Below the pieces are notes generated by a model. That model had not been told where the DNA came from, ran no database searches, and worked only from the letters and a program-made list of their open reading frames with translations. The translations under genes were made by a program, and so were the position numbers. Positions 1 through 7,396 of a DNA stretch of 32,022 bases are shown here, in pieces (position 1 is the first letter of the stretch; every line of letters starts with the position of its first letter). The stretch is taken from the NCBI GenBank assembly GCA_016787295.1, contig JAEUUX010000293.1, positions 1-32,022 on the forward strand, given 5' to 3'. Origin of the DNA: Chitinophagales bacterium (GTDB lineage Bacteria > Bacteroidota > Bacteroidia > Chitinophagales > UBA2359).

Positions 1-126
1 AATATCTCATTGTAAGGGAACAATATCTCATTGTAAGGGAACAATATCTCATTGTAAGGGAACAATATCTCATTGTAAGGGAACAATATCTCATTGTAAG
101 GGAACAATATCTCATTGTAAGGGAAT
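1..126. repeat. 21-bp tandem repeat array, six visible copies
   Basis: Six head-to-tail copies of a 21-bp unit that begins AATATCTCATTGTAAGG and ends GAAC. They occupy 1-21, 22-42, 43-63, 64-84, 85-105 and 106-126. All are identical except the last base of the sixth (C to T). The array runs off the left edge, so the true copy number is unknown. Each unit contains a short dyad, CAAT-N5-ATTG. A lone seventh unit lies at 471-491, beyond a non-repeat stretch. No gene is associated with it inside the window. Confidence 0.95.
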
Positions 127-470
127 AATTAAATAACGACATTAAAAAGTGGTATTGCAAAAAGGATAACGGTAAAAATGCTAGGGCAAATAACCCCGTC
201 GGGGTGAAATGATGTCATATTTTGTCGAATAATGTCACCCCGTCGGGGTTTATGTTAATTATTCTATTATTTTGAGGCTATAAACGTGTCACCCCGTCGG
301 GGTTTTTATTATTTTGAGCTTGTAATCTTGTCAACTAATTGGGTTTGTTTTGATAATAACAAATAACACCTTGATAAGCTTGTTATCAGCGTGTCATTAT
401 CAAAATATCAGGCATTTGTCATTTTTTTACAACAACACAAGCTAAAACCACTTTTTAATGTCGCTATCAA
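127..470. repeat. Inverted-repeat-bounded non-coding segment interrupting the array (MITE-like candidate)
   Basis: The segment between the sixth repeat unit and the lone unit at 471-491 carries inverted repeats near both ends. The left arm is 133-153, containing CGACATTAAAAAGTGGT at 137-153; the right arm is 447-467, containing the exact reverse complement of that 17-mer at 447-463. Extended to 21 bp, the arms differ at one position. No open reading frame of note lies between them. The interior holds three GC-rich palindromes and a TGATAA-N5-TTATCA hairpin near 373-389. Units of the array on both sides suggest a small element inserted into the array. No clear target-site duplication was seen, and a structured spacer is an alternative. 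Confidence 0.45.
193..303. repeat. Three identical 13-bp palindromes ACCCCGTCGGGGT
   Basis: The perfect 13-bp sequence ACCCC-GTC-GGGGT occurs at 193-205, 237-249 and 291-303, start to start 44 and 54 bp apart. The second and third share extra flanking sequence (GTC before, TTT after). They stand out as GC-rich islands in very AT-rich DNA. Each could form a 5-bp-stem hairpin or be a symmetric protein-binding site; the sequence does not decide which. Confidence 0.85.
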
Positions 471-491
471 AATGTCTCATTGTAAGGGAAC
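471..491. repeat. Isolated copy of the 21-bp array unit
   Basis: One unit matching the array at 1-126 with a single change (AATGTCTC in place of AATATCTC). It lies seven bases beyond the right inverted-repeat arm and about 12 bp before the first GC-rich dispersed element. Its presence is the main reason to think that 127-470 was inserted into an older, longer array. Confidence 0.85.
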
Positions 492-502
492 AATTGGTTA
501 TT

Positions 503-704
503 GTAGCGTTCTATTTTATCTATTTTGTTGGAAAAAACTGTTTTTGCCATAGAAAAATAACGATACTTTTGTTCGAATGGCGAAGCGCGTTAGGGATGCG
601 GAGGGTGGCGTTAGCCAGTGCGGAGAGCAACGCAGCACCAAGCGTAGCGAAGCCCGCAGCAGCCCGACCCGCAGGGAAACGCCCAAATAAATCAATGTAT
701 TATT
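503..704 (+). repeat. Dispersed GC-rich element, copy 1
   Basis: The first of three related intergenic elements. The GC-rich core spans 571-684, beginning GTTCGAATGGCGAAGCG and ending GGGAAACGCCC. An AT-rich left flank shared with copy 3 (TTCTATTTTATCTATTTTG, about 509-527) and a right flank with AAATCAATG extend the similarity. The core contains TGGCGTTAGCCA (a short palindrome) and GCGTT/AACGC arms that could fold. Open frames cross it on both strands but do not look like genes. There is no transposase and no clear target duplication, so it may be a REP/MITE-type element or a structured RNA segment. Copies 1 and 3 have the same orientation; copy 2 is inverted. Confidence 0.85.
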
Positions 705-780
705 GGACTTTGATAAGGACATTAGAAGAAAGTAAGTCTAAATCTTCGAGATTTTTTGCTATTGCTATATTGGGGCATCT

Positions 781-828
781 AAAAAAGAGATAGCCCACTA
801 ACAAAAAATGTTAGCAGGCTATCTCTTT
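781..828 (-). terminator. Rho-independent terminator after fabI
   Basis: Read on the minus strand, AAAGAGATAGCC and GGCTATCTCTTT are perfect arms with an inner CTAACA/TGTTAG stem, followed by a run of six T. It lies about 35 bp after the fabI stop codon. Plus-strand transcription from the left would meet the same stem with only a short T tract. Confidence 0.85.
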
Positions 829-860
829 GAAAAAGTATTCGTTGTCTTATCTATTCCAAC

Positions 861-1664
861 TTAATTGTCCAACAACAAAGGACTAAGCCCCATAGCAGAA
901 AAACCGCCATCGTGGTATAAATTTTGCATTGTTACCATGCGACTAAGGTCACTAAACAAACTAATGCAGTAATCGGCACAAGCCTCCGACGAAGCGTTGC
1001 CCAAAGGTGACATTTTTTCGGCATAACCAAAAAAATCATCAAAACCTTTGATACCTGTTCCTGCTGTGGTGGCGGTGGGTGATTGCGAAATGGTGTTGAT
1101 ACGCACCTTTTTTTTCACGCCATAGTGATACCCAAAACTACGAGCAATGGACTCGAGAGTGGCTTTGGCATCTGCCATATCATTATAGCCCGGAAATGTT
1201 CGTTGGGCAGCAATGTAACTTAATGCCACTACTGAACCCCATTCATTCAAGGCATCTAAATGATAGCAGGTCTGCAAAATTTTGTGGAGCGAAAGAGCAG
1301 AAACGTCTATTGTTTGGCTATAAAAAGTGTAGTTCAAATCGGTATAATCGCGCTTTTTTCGCACATTGGGCGACATGCCAATGGAGTGCAACACAAAATC
1401 GAAAGTGCCACCAAAGTGTTCCATCGATTTCTCGACCAAATTTTTTAGGTCATCGGCATTAGTGGCATCGGCGGCAATGACGGGTGCCTGACAAGCCTCA
1501 CCCAACTGATGAATGCTTCCCATGCGCAGTGCCACTGGTGCGTTCGATAAAACTAATTGCGCCCCTTCTTGATAGGCTCGTTCTGCTACTTTCCACGCAA
1601 TAGAATTGGCATCTAAAGCACCAAAAATGATGCCTTTCTTGTTTTGCAATAATTTATGACTCAT
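861..1664 (-). CDS. fabI: Enoyl-[acyl-carrier-protein] reductase (NADH), FabI
   Basis: Catalyses the last reduction of each fatty acid elongation cycle, turning trans-2-enoyl-ACP into acyl-ACP with NADH in the cytoplasm. The 267-residue product is a full-length short-chain dehydrogenase fold. The N-terminal strand and glycine-containing nucleotide region are at residues 8-20 (KKGIIFGALDANSIAW). The FabI catalytic signature is visible as Y150 and Y160 with K167 in SYIAAQ...GYNDMADAK, matching the Y-x6-K arrangement of the family. The later SQSPTATTAGTG stretch is the substrate-loop region in the form I associate with Bacteroidetes FabI. The start is the ATG at 1664. The transketolase half-gene ends 57 bp upstream on the same strand, so the two may be cotranscribed, with a strong terminator just after fabI. 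Confidence is high. Confidence 0.96.
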   Translation of the reverse strand: MSHKLLQNKKGIIFGALDANSIAWKVAERAYQEGAQLVLSNAPVALRMGSIHQLGEACQAPVIAADATNADDLKNLVEKSMEHFGGTFDFVLHSIGMSPNVRKKRDYTDLNYTFYSQTIDVSALSLHKILQTCYHLDALNEWGSVVALSYIAAQRTFPGYNDMADAKATLESIARSFGYHYGVKKKVRINTISQSPTATTAGTGIKGFDDFFGYAEKMSPLGNASSEACADYCISLFSDLSRMVTMQNLYHDGGFSAMGLSPLLLDN

Positions 1665-1721
1665 GTAATAAGGAATTTACCAAATTGTATTTGATGGGTT
1701 GGAAACAAGGTAACAAGTTTG

Positions 1722-2564
1722 TTAATAATCACCCAAAGTTTCGCGCAATTCTGCCAAAGCGGTTGCTAATTGTGCATCGTTGGGTGCAATACCATGCCAT
1801 TCGTGGCTGCCTTCCATAAAGCTAACGCCTTTGCCCATAGCTGTTTTCATCAAAATCATGATGGGTTTGCCTTGTTTGCTGCTGTTTTTGGCAGTTTGGA
1901 GGGTGTTGCGAAGGGCGGCTATATCGTGTCCGTCTGTTTGCAATACTTCCCAGCCAAAGGCTTCCCATTTTGCGGGCAAGTTGCCGAGTGACATGATTTT
2001 GTTGGTGGGACCATCAATTTGTTGCCCGTTCCAGTCGACGGTTGCAATGAGGTTGTCCACTTTGTGGTGGGCAGCAAACATCGCCGCTTCCCAGATTTGT
2101 CCTTCTTGCAACTCTCCGTCACCATGCAACGAAAACACCCAACGGTCATCACCATTTTGTTTTTTTGACAATGCTGCGCCAATGGCAACCGACAGTCCTT
2201 GTCCCAACGAACCTGAAGCAATGCGAATGCCGGGCAGGTGTTCGTGTGTGGCGGGGTGTCCTTGTAGGCGCGAGTTCAGGCGGCGGAACGTGGATAGTTC
2301 GGCAGTTGGGAAATAACCCGACCGTGCAAGTATACTATAGTATACGGGAGAAATATGTCCGTTGGACAAGAAAAACAAATCTTCGCCAATGCCGTCCATA
2401 GAAAAATCGGGGCGGTGTTGCATGATTTCGAAAAACAAAACGGTCATAAAATCAGCACAACCCAGCGAGCCGCCAGGGTGTCCCGATTGACAAGCATGTA
2501 CCATACGCACAATATCGCGCCGTACTTGCGAAGCTATATCTTGTAACTGCTGTGTATTAGGCAT
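1722..2564 (-). CDS. Transketolase, N-terminal (thiamine diphosphate-binding) subunit
   Basis: The product is 280 residues and corresponds to the first half of a classical transketolase of about 650 residues. In the pentose phosphate pathway transketolase moves two-carbon units between sugar phosphates. The visible motifs are SGHPGGS at 27-33, SNGHISP at 67-73, GSLGQGLS at 118-125, and the thiamine diphosphate/metal motif starting GDGELQEG at 148 and ending with N179. It ends LRETLGDY, so it is a natural split subunit and not a truncated gene. The C-terminal partner, carrying the pyrimidine-binding half, normally follows directly; here fabI follows and no partner is found in the window. The start ATG at 2564 gives the standard length. 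The upstream gap holds dispersed element copy 2. Confidence 0.93.
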   Translation of the reverse strand: MPNTQQLQDIASQVRRDIVRMVHACQSGHPGGSLGCADFMTVLFFEIMQHRPDFSMDGIGEDLFFLSNGHISPVYYSILARSGYFPTAELSTFRRLNSRLQGHPATHEHLPGIRIASGSLGQGLSVAIGAALSKKQNGDDRWVFSLHGDGELQEGQIWEAAMFAAHHKVDNLIATVDWNGQQIDGPTNKIMSLGNLPAKWEAFGWEVLQTDGHDIAALRNTLQTAKNSSKQGKPIMILMKTAMGKGVSFMEGSHEWHGIAPNDAQLATALAELRETLGDY

Positions 2565-2654
2565 GTTTATGGGTCAGAAAAAATAAAAAAATGATAGAAT
2601 TGTGCGGTGTGTGTGGAGGGAAATGTTATTATTAGTGTTTTATTTTAGGATACG

Positions 2655-2847
2655 ATTACATTAGATTTTTTGGGCGTTTCCCTGCGGGTCGGGCTGTTCT
2701 GGGCTTCGCTCCGCTTCGGTGCTGCGTTGCTCTCCGCACTGGCTAACGCCACCCGCCACATCCCTAACGCGCTTCGCCACTCGAACAAACTTATCATGTT
2801 CTTCCGAATAATAGCACTTTATTCCGACAAAATAGGTAAAATATAAC
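2655..2847 (-). repeat. Dispersed GC-rich element, copy 2 (inverted relative to copies 1 and 3)
   Basis: The core spans 2672-2785, starting GGGCGTTTCCCTGCGGGTC and ending CCACTCGAAC, which is the reverse complement of the core in copies 1 and 3. Similarity continues past both core edges: CATTAGAT at 2659-2666 corresponds to ATCAATG in the others, and CAAAATAGGTAAAATA at 2828-2843 to TATTTTATCTATTTTG. It fills most of the gap between the dioxygenase stop codon and the transketolase start, so it is probably within the transcript of one of them. Confidence 0.85.
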
Positions 2848-2851
2848 AGTA

Positions 2852-3736
2852 TTACGAAATTTTAACCGAAGTCATGGTGAGCGAACCTGCTACGGCTTTG
2901 TCGTTATATAAGCTAATAGATTCGTCTTCTTCTTGCAAGGCAATGGTATAGAGCAAAGGCAGATAGTGTTCGGGAGTAGGAATAGCTAATTGAAAAGCCT
3001 TGCCTTGTTGTTGATAATTAATGAGAGACTCGTGTTGGCGATTTTGAAGGTATTGTTTCATTTTTTGCGCGGCTTCTATTGCCCAGTCATAGCCATAATT
3101 GTCGGCATTGAGTTTATCCCAAGCCAAGATATTGAGGTTGTGTACCATATTACCACTACCGACAATTAGCACACCTTTTCGGCGCAAACTTGCCAATTGT
3201 TTTGCCAACTCGTAGTGATAAAGGGGTGGTTTGGTATAATCCAAACTCATTTGCAAGGTTGGCACATCGGCATTGGGGTATAGGTGTTTGACAACACTCC
3301 AACAGCCATGGTCTAATCCCCACGTATAGTCCAAGCCTACAGTGGTGCTGGTTATGGCACTTTGGGTTTGTTTTGCCCATTCGGGGCTGCCTGGGGCGGG
3401 GTACTGCACGGCAAATAAAGCATCGGGAAAGCCTCCAAAGTCGTGTATTGTAGGTGGTTTTTCCATCGCTGTTACCAATGTGCCTTTGGTTTCCCAATGT
3501 GCCGAAATGCACAAAATAGCGGTAGGTTGGGGTAATGTTTGTGCAATGGTGCGGAAGCCTTGCACAAATTCGTTTTCTTCTATGGCATTCATTGGGCTGC
3601 CATGTCCCAAAAACAAGACAGGCATACGAGGAGTAGAGTCTAATTTTTGGCTAATTGGATATAGGTCTTTTAGTTGCATGATACCACCTAATATTGGTAG
3701 AGTAAGAAGATATTGGATAAATTGACCTCTTTTCAT
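2852..3736 (-). CDS. YgiD-like 4,5-DOPA extradiol dioxygenase family protein (LigB fold)
   Basis: Members of this class III extradiol dioxygenase family are small iron or zinc enzymes that open catechol rings; E. coli YgiD acts on DOPA. The 294-residue product has the family landmarks: LGHGSPMN (H45), CISAHWE (H80), IHDFGGFP (H98), LDHGCW (H143), GSGNMVHN (H199) and TPEHYLPLLY (H257), covering the expected metal and acid-base histidines. An N-terminal extension with a hydrophobic stretch at residues 8-20 (QYLLTLPILGGIM) precedes the family core, which begins near residue 38; it could be an export signal, or translation could start later. It is a single-gene unit with its own promoter box upstream and the GC-rich repeat just after the stop. 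The physiological substrate cannot be read from the sequence. Confidence 0.9.
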   Translation of the reverse strand: MKRGQFIQYLLTLPILGGIMQLKDLYPISQKLDSTPRMPVLFLGHGSPMNAIEENEFVQGFRTIAQTLPQPTAILCISAHWETKGTLVTAMEKPPTIHDFGGFPDALFAVQYPAPGSPEWAKQTQSAITSTTVGLDYTWGLDHGCWSVVKHLYPNADVPTLQMSLDYTKPPLYHYELAKQLASLRRKGVLIVGSGNMVHNLNILAWDKLNADNYGYDWAIEAAQKMKQYLQNRQHESLINYQQQGKAFQLAIPTPEHYLPLLYTIALQEEDESISLYNDKAVAGSLTMTSVKIS

Positions 3737-3768
3737 TATCGGGCAATTTTAGGAAACAAAATAAGGCG

Positions 3769-3776
3769 CAAAGGTA
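3769..3776 (-). promoter_or_regulatory. Bacteroidetes-type -7 box for the dioxygenase gene
   Basis: The minus strand reads TACCTTTG, a full match to TAnnTTTG, 33 bp before the ATG at 3736. I saw no convincing -33 TTTG box. Confidence 0.6.
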
Positions 3777-3910
3777 AGCAATTTTGTTGGATTTTATGAT
3801 ACTATGATATTTTTTGTGGATACGTAAAAAATGGTTTCAGATTTGCAAAACTATGCAATATCATTTTTCTAATCCACAATGCCCTGTATTGTAGGTGACA
3901 AATAACGACA

Positions 3911-3950
3911 AAAAAACCGCCTCGATAGAGAACTATGGAGGCGGTTTTTT
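3911..3950 (-). terminator. Terminator downstream of rpsA
   Basis: AAAAAACCGCCTC and GAGGCGGTTTTTT are perfectly complementary, with a 14-base loop. It lies about 40 bp after the rpsA stop, and T runs on both sides make it usable in either direction. Confidence 0.9.
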
Positions 3951-3988
3951 GTATATATGTTGTTCGCCGTCGAGCAACCAAGTTTGGT

Positions 3989-5842
3989 TTATTCTTCGGT
4001 GGTTGTTTCGCTATCAACAGCATCTGCTTTCAATTTAGCCAATGCTTCGTTGTCGGCTAATGTAGCAGTAGTTGTGTTTTGCGTGTTGTTTTCTTCGATT
4101 TGTTTAGCAACTTCGGCGATAGAGGCTTCTAGTTCTGCTTTTTTGCGAGCGCGTTCTGCTTCGGCATACGAGGCGATGATGCGTCTTTCGGTACGGTCAA
4201 AATCCATGATTTGGACGTTGATAGTATCGCCTACTTTGACAACATGGTTGTCATCGGTGCGCAATTGTTTAGCAGGGATATAGGCTTCAAGACCATGTTG
4301 CAATTGTACAATAGCTCCTTTGTCGTCGCGTTTGATAACAGCACCTTCGTGTTCGCTACCAATTGGGAATACAGTAGAGAATGTATCCCATGGGTCGTCT
4401 TCGATTTGTTTGTGACCCAATGACAATTTGCGGCTTTCGCGGTCGATACCCAATACCACCACTTCGAGCGGGTCGCCTTGGTGTACATATTCGTTGGGGT
4501 GACTATAGCGGCGTGTCCAAGATAGGTCGGAGATGTGTACCATACCGCCAATACCTTCTTCCAATTCCACAAATACACCATATGGCGTAATGTTTTTCAC
4601 TTCGCCTTTGAAGCGGCTACCAACAGGATAACGTTCTTCGATGTTTGCCCAAGGGTCGTCTTGCATTTGTTTGATAGACAAAGACATTTTGCGGTTTAGG
4701 CGGTCGAGGGTTACTACTTTGGCTTCGCATTCGCCATTCAAAGTAAAGTATTCACGTGGGTTGATAGGTTGGTTTGACCAGCTTACTTCCGAAATGTGAA
4801 CCAAACCTTCTACGCCCGGCATGATTTCGATGAATGCACCATAGTCTTCGATATTCACTATGCGACCTTTGATGATAGAACCTTCTTCGATACTTTCTGC
4901 CAATACGTCCCAAGGCATAGGCATCAGTTGTTTTAGACCCAAGGAAATACGGCGTTTGGCATCATCAAATTCAAGCACAACGACATTGATTTTTTGGTTC
5001 ATCTGCAATATTTCGCTGGGGTGATTGATACGTCCCCAAGAAATGTCGGTGATGTACAACAAACCATCTACGCCACCCAAGTCGATGAATGCACCAAAGT
5101 CGGTGATGTTTTTGACAGTACCTTCCAATACTTGTCCTTTTTCGAGCGAGGCGATGATGCGTTGACGGTGGTCTTCGATATCGCTTTCGATAAGGGCTTT
5201 GTGAGATACCACTGCGTTTTTAATAACATCGTTAATTTTAACGACTTTAAACTCCATGCGTTTGCCCAAATATGAATCGTAATCCACAATAGGACGAACG
5301 TCGATTTGAGAGCCGGGTAGGAATGTTTCCAATCCCAATACATCGACGATAAGACCGCCTTTGGTTTTGCTGCTTACTACACCTTGTACAACGGTGCCGT
5401 CTTTGTGAGCTTGGACGATGCTTTCCCACGCACGCAATTGTTTTGCGTTTTTGCGCGAAAGTACCATTTGTCCTTTGCCGTCTTCTTTTGATACCACATA
5501 CACTTCAACCTCGTCACCTACTTTAAGGTCGGGGTTGTCGCGAAATTCTGATGTAGCTACAATACCGTCTGATTTTGAACCCAAGCCCAATACTACATCA
5601 TTGCCACTAATGGCTTCTACGCGACCACGAACGATTTCGTTTTCGTTGATGGTTTTGAAGGTACTCATGTAAGTATCTTCATATTGTGCTATTTGTTGGC
5701 CATCATAGATAGCTTTGGAACGTTTGCCCATCGTCCAGTCAAAAGAATCGTGTGACGCAGGCTCTTTGCGAGCAGGTTTAGCTGCTGAATCGGTAGTTTC
5801 TACTGCATTGTCAGTAGAGTTTACATTTTCTTGTTCAGTCAT
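3989..5842 (-). CDS. rpsA: 30S ribosomal protein S1
   Basis: S1 binds mRNA on the small ribosomal subunit and helps initiation, which matters in Bacteroidetes because their mRNAs usually lack Shine-Dalgarno sequences. Six S1/OB-fold repeats follow each other. Their starts are marked by EIVRGRVEAI, TVVQGVVSSK, QVLEGTVKNITDFGAF, SIIKGRIVNIEDYGAF, RFKGEVKNITPYGVF and EHEGAVIKRDDKGA, with the central three closest to consensus. The N-terminus is acidic and threonine-rich, and the C-terminal tail is Ala/Glu-rich and ends ETTTEE. An upstream in-frame TTG (5875) would add eleven residues, but the ATG at 5842 (MTEQENVNS) is preferred. The product is 617 residues. The leader from the promoter box is about 105 nt, long enough for autoregulation, which is known for S1 in enterobacteria but unproven here. 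Confidence 0.96.
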   Translation of the reverse strand: MTEQENVNSTDNAVETTDSAAKPARKEPASHDSFDWTMGKRSKAIYDGQQIAQYEDTYMSTFKTINENEIVRGRVEAISGNDVVLGLGSKSDGIVATSEFRDNPDLKVGDEVEVYVVSKEDGKGQMVLSRKNAKQLRAWESIVQAHKDGTVVQGVVSSKTKGGLIVDVLGLETFLPGSQIDVRPIVDYDSYLGKRMEFKVVKINDVIKNAVVSHKALIESDIEDHRQRIIASLEKGQVLEGTVKNITDFGAFIDLGGVDGLLYITDISWGRINHPSEILQMNQKINVVVLEFDDAKRRISLGLKQLMPMPWDVLAESIEEGSIIKGRIVNIEDYGAFIEIMPGVEGLVHISEVSWSNQPINPREYFTLNGECEAKVVTLDRLNRKMSLSIKQMQDDPWANIEERYPVGSRFKGEVKNITPYGVFVELEEGIGGMVHISDLSWTRRYSHPNEYVHQGDPLEVVVLGIDRESRKLSLGHKQIEDDPWDTFSTVFPIGSEHEGAVIKRDDKGAIVQLQHGLEAYIPAKQLRTDDNHVVKVGDTINVQIMDFDRTERRIIASYAEAERARKKAELEASIAEVAKQIEENNTQNTTTATLADNEALAKLKADAVDSETTTEE

Positions 5843-5954
5843 TGCTGAATAATGAAATTTTAAAAAGTTAAACAATAGGGTTTACAACGTGCGATAAAAA
5901 GTTGTAGGAGTATCTGGTTTTATTTGAGGTTTTTATTCTTGGAGGGAGTTGGTG

Positions 5955-5962
5955 CAAAGGTA
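5955..5962 (-). promoter_or_regulatory. Bacteroidetes-type -7 box for rpsA
   Basis: The minus strand reads TACCTTTG followed by CACC. The predicted transcript start near 5948 leaves a leader of about 105 nt before the rpsA ATG, containing a weak ACAAC/GTTGT hairpin at 5884-5905. Confidence 0.65.
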
Positions 5963-5987
5963 AGTATTGTGTGCGAAATATAAAAAT

Positions 5988-6599
5988 CTAATCCTGTATA
6001 ATCTTTATTAAACGATGGTTAATTGTTTTATTTTCCTCCTCCGAAACAAAAAAGCAATTTTTTGCACCTATTTGCCATTTTTCTATGGATAACGGTTTAT
6101 CGGCGCGTGCTTTTTTCACTATATGAAAATAGTTTTGTTTATCCTCAAAAACAAAATAACCGTCTACGCAATTTTCATTAGTAAAAAACAACTTAAGTTG
6201 TTCCTTCGTTTTCTTAAATCCGTACAAAGACGTATAAAAACCATTACAACGGATGGATACAAACAATAAGCTATCATTATGAATATAGACTTTGCGCGAC
6301 TGTAATTGGTTTTGCTTGTATTCATAAAGAGTGGTATCAATCAAATCTTCTCCGCCTATGGTTCTCATAGTAGTACAAGCATTATCATAACAAATATTTA
6401 GTTGGATTTGACTAAGTGAATTATTATGTGCATCTTTTAAAACAAAAACACTATCCAAAACTATACTAATTTTCTTATTTGCCACGATGGTATCAAGAAT
6501 ATTTTCTTTGGGAGCGCAAAAAAAGCCATTTTGTGTCGTAAAACACGATGCAAACATTACTGCAATGGCAATGTTAATCCCAAATACTAGGTGTTTCAT
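5988..6599 (-). CDS. Putative lipoprotein of unknown function
   Basis: The 203-residue product has a short basic start, a hydrophobic stretch and a lipobox-like MFASC ending at C19, so export and lipidation are likely. I recognise no family. The mature part has several cysteines (around NICYDNACTT, ISIRCNG-like and TNENCVDG regions) and ends in a lysine- and isoleucine-rich helix-like tail, RLIKIIQD. Its ATG overlaps the stop of the upstream gene by four bases (ATGA), a strong sign of translational coupling and of a shared task. A fossil closely matching its last 18 codons lies upstream at 7323-7376, showing that a second copy once existed. Confidence 0.75.
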   Translation of the reverse strand: MKHLVFGINIAIAVMFASCFTTQNGFFCAPKENILDTIVANKKISIVLDSVFVLKDAHNNSLSQIQLNICYDNACTTMRTIGGEDLIDTTLYEYKQNQLQSRKVYIHNDSLLFVSIRCNGFYTSLYGFKKTKEQLKLFFTNENCVDGYFVFEDKQNYFHIVKKARADKPLSIEKWQIGAKNCFFVSEEENKTINHRLIKIIQD

Positions 6600-7321
6600 T
6601 GGGTTTTTACTTTTATTGCTCGTTTTTTGGCAATTCTATATTTATTGTCACTTAAACTCCATTTTGCATTTTTTGAATTATAGGAATAGTAGTAGTATTG
6701 ACAAGAGGGGTCATTATCCACAATTACTAAAGCTGTCGAGTATTTGAGGTTTATAATTATATCTGACGGAATTCCTTTGCTATAAAACAAATACATATTG
6801 TCATTACCTTTTGAACGATTTTTTGTTCGTATCATCTCTTCTTTTATCCTTAATCCTCCTTGACAATTATTTTCTAAATAAAAATGTGGTTGAAACTGTT
6901 TTTGAATATAAGCGGTAGATATCGAATCTTTTAGATACGTTTTACTAAGCAACGAATCTAATTCATTGGATAAACATAAAGCATTGTTTAAAAAATCATT
7001 AGTTTTTATGCACCGAAAATCTATTTTTTTGTAATTAAAAGCAAAATGAAAGAAATGTGGTTCTTTTTTTCTTTTACAATTAATTAAATGACAATTTAAT
7101 CCTTCAGGAAGTAGCAAAACGGTTGTATCATCTATCTGGTGCTTTAGAGATTCTTTAAAAAGGTTTCTGATAAGTGCTAGTGTATCTTCTGAATAAACAC
7201 AATTTGGCAGCGAGATTTGATAGCTTTTTAATAAACTATCACATTGTTCTGAAAATAAAACATTTTGAGCTTTTACAGAAAAATAAAAACAGAAAAATAG
7301 TATTGATATGATTAGTTGCAT
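6596..7321 (-). CDS. Exported protein of unknown function, family B copy 2
   Basis: The product is 241 residues with a signal peptide (MQLIISILFFCFYFSVKAQ) and probable cleavage after AQ. It is a clear paralog of the gene at 7397-8125. Both share the frame CDSLL/VDSLI, then SEDTL-LIRxL, LPEGLNCxLINC, FNYxKIDxRCxKT, FLNNxLCLS, DSLLSxTY, YFYYSKxIPxDI, and a final STAxVIVDN with an aromatic run. Cysteines at LNCHLINC, FRCIK, LCLS and NNCQGG suggest disulfides in the periplasm or outside. It is translationally coupled to the downstream lipoprotein. The function is unknown. Confidence 0.8.
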   Translation of the reverse strand: MQLIISILFFCFYFSVKAQNVLFSEQCDSLLKSYQISLPNCVYSEDTLALIRNLFKESLKHQIDDTTVLLLPEGLNCHLINCKRKKEPHFFHFAFNYKKIDFRCIKTNDFLNNALCLSNELDSLLSKTYLKDSISTAYIQKQFQPHFYLENNCQGGLRIKEEMIRTKNRSKGNDNMYLFYSKGIPSDIIINLKYSTALVIVDNDPSCQYYYYSYNSKNAKWSLSDNKYRIAKKRAIKVKTQ

Positions 7322-7322
7322 G

Positions 7323-7376
7323 CTACATAATTAGCATTATTAAGCGATTTTTAATTGTTTCATTTTCCTCCTTCGA
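7323..7376 (-). pseudogene. Fossil 3' end of a second copy of the 203-residue lipoprotein gene
   Basis: The spacer between the two family B genes reads, on the minus strand, SKEENETIKNRLIMLIM and a stop codon. This matches the last residues of the lipoprotein at 5988-6599 (SEEENKTINHRLIKIIQD) at both protein and DNA level; over about 40 bases only a handful differ. It sits where a lipoprotein gene would follow the upstream family B gene if a two-gene unit had been duplicated. There is no start, and only about 54 bp remain. Confidence 0.7.
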
Positions 7377-7396
7377 ATAATTGAGGATAATAAAAA

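Noticed and set aside
516-722. Minus-strand 68-codon frame inside GC-rich element copy 1
   Set aside because: A similar arginine- and leucine-rich frame appears in the other copies only because the repeat is GC-rich and stop-poor. Starts and ends differ between copies.
458-793. Plus-strand 111-codon frame across the lone repeat unit and GC-rich element
   Set aside because: It runs through a dispersed repeat whose other copies do not keep the frame as a gene, and its end lies in the fabI terminator. It has no protein-family features.
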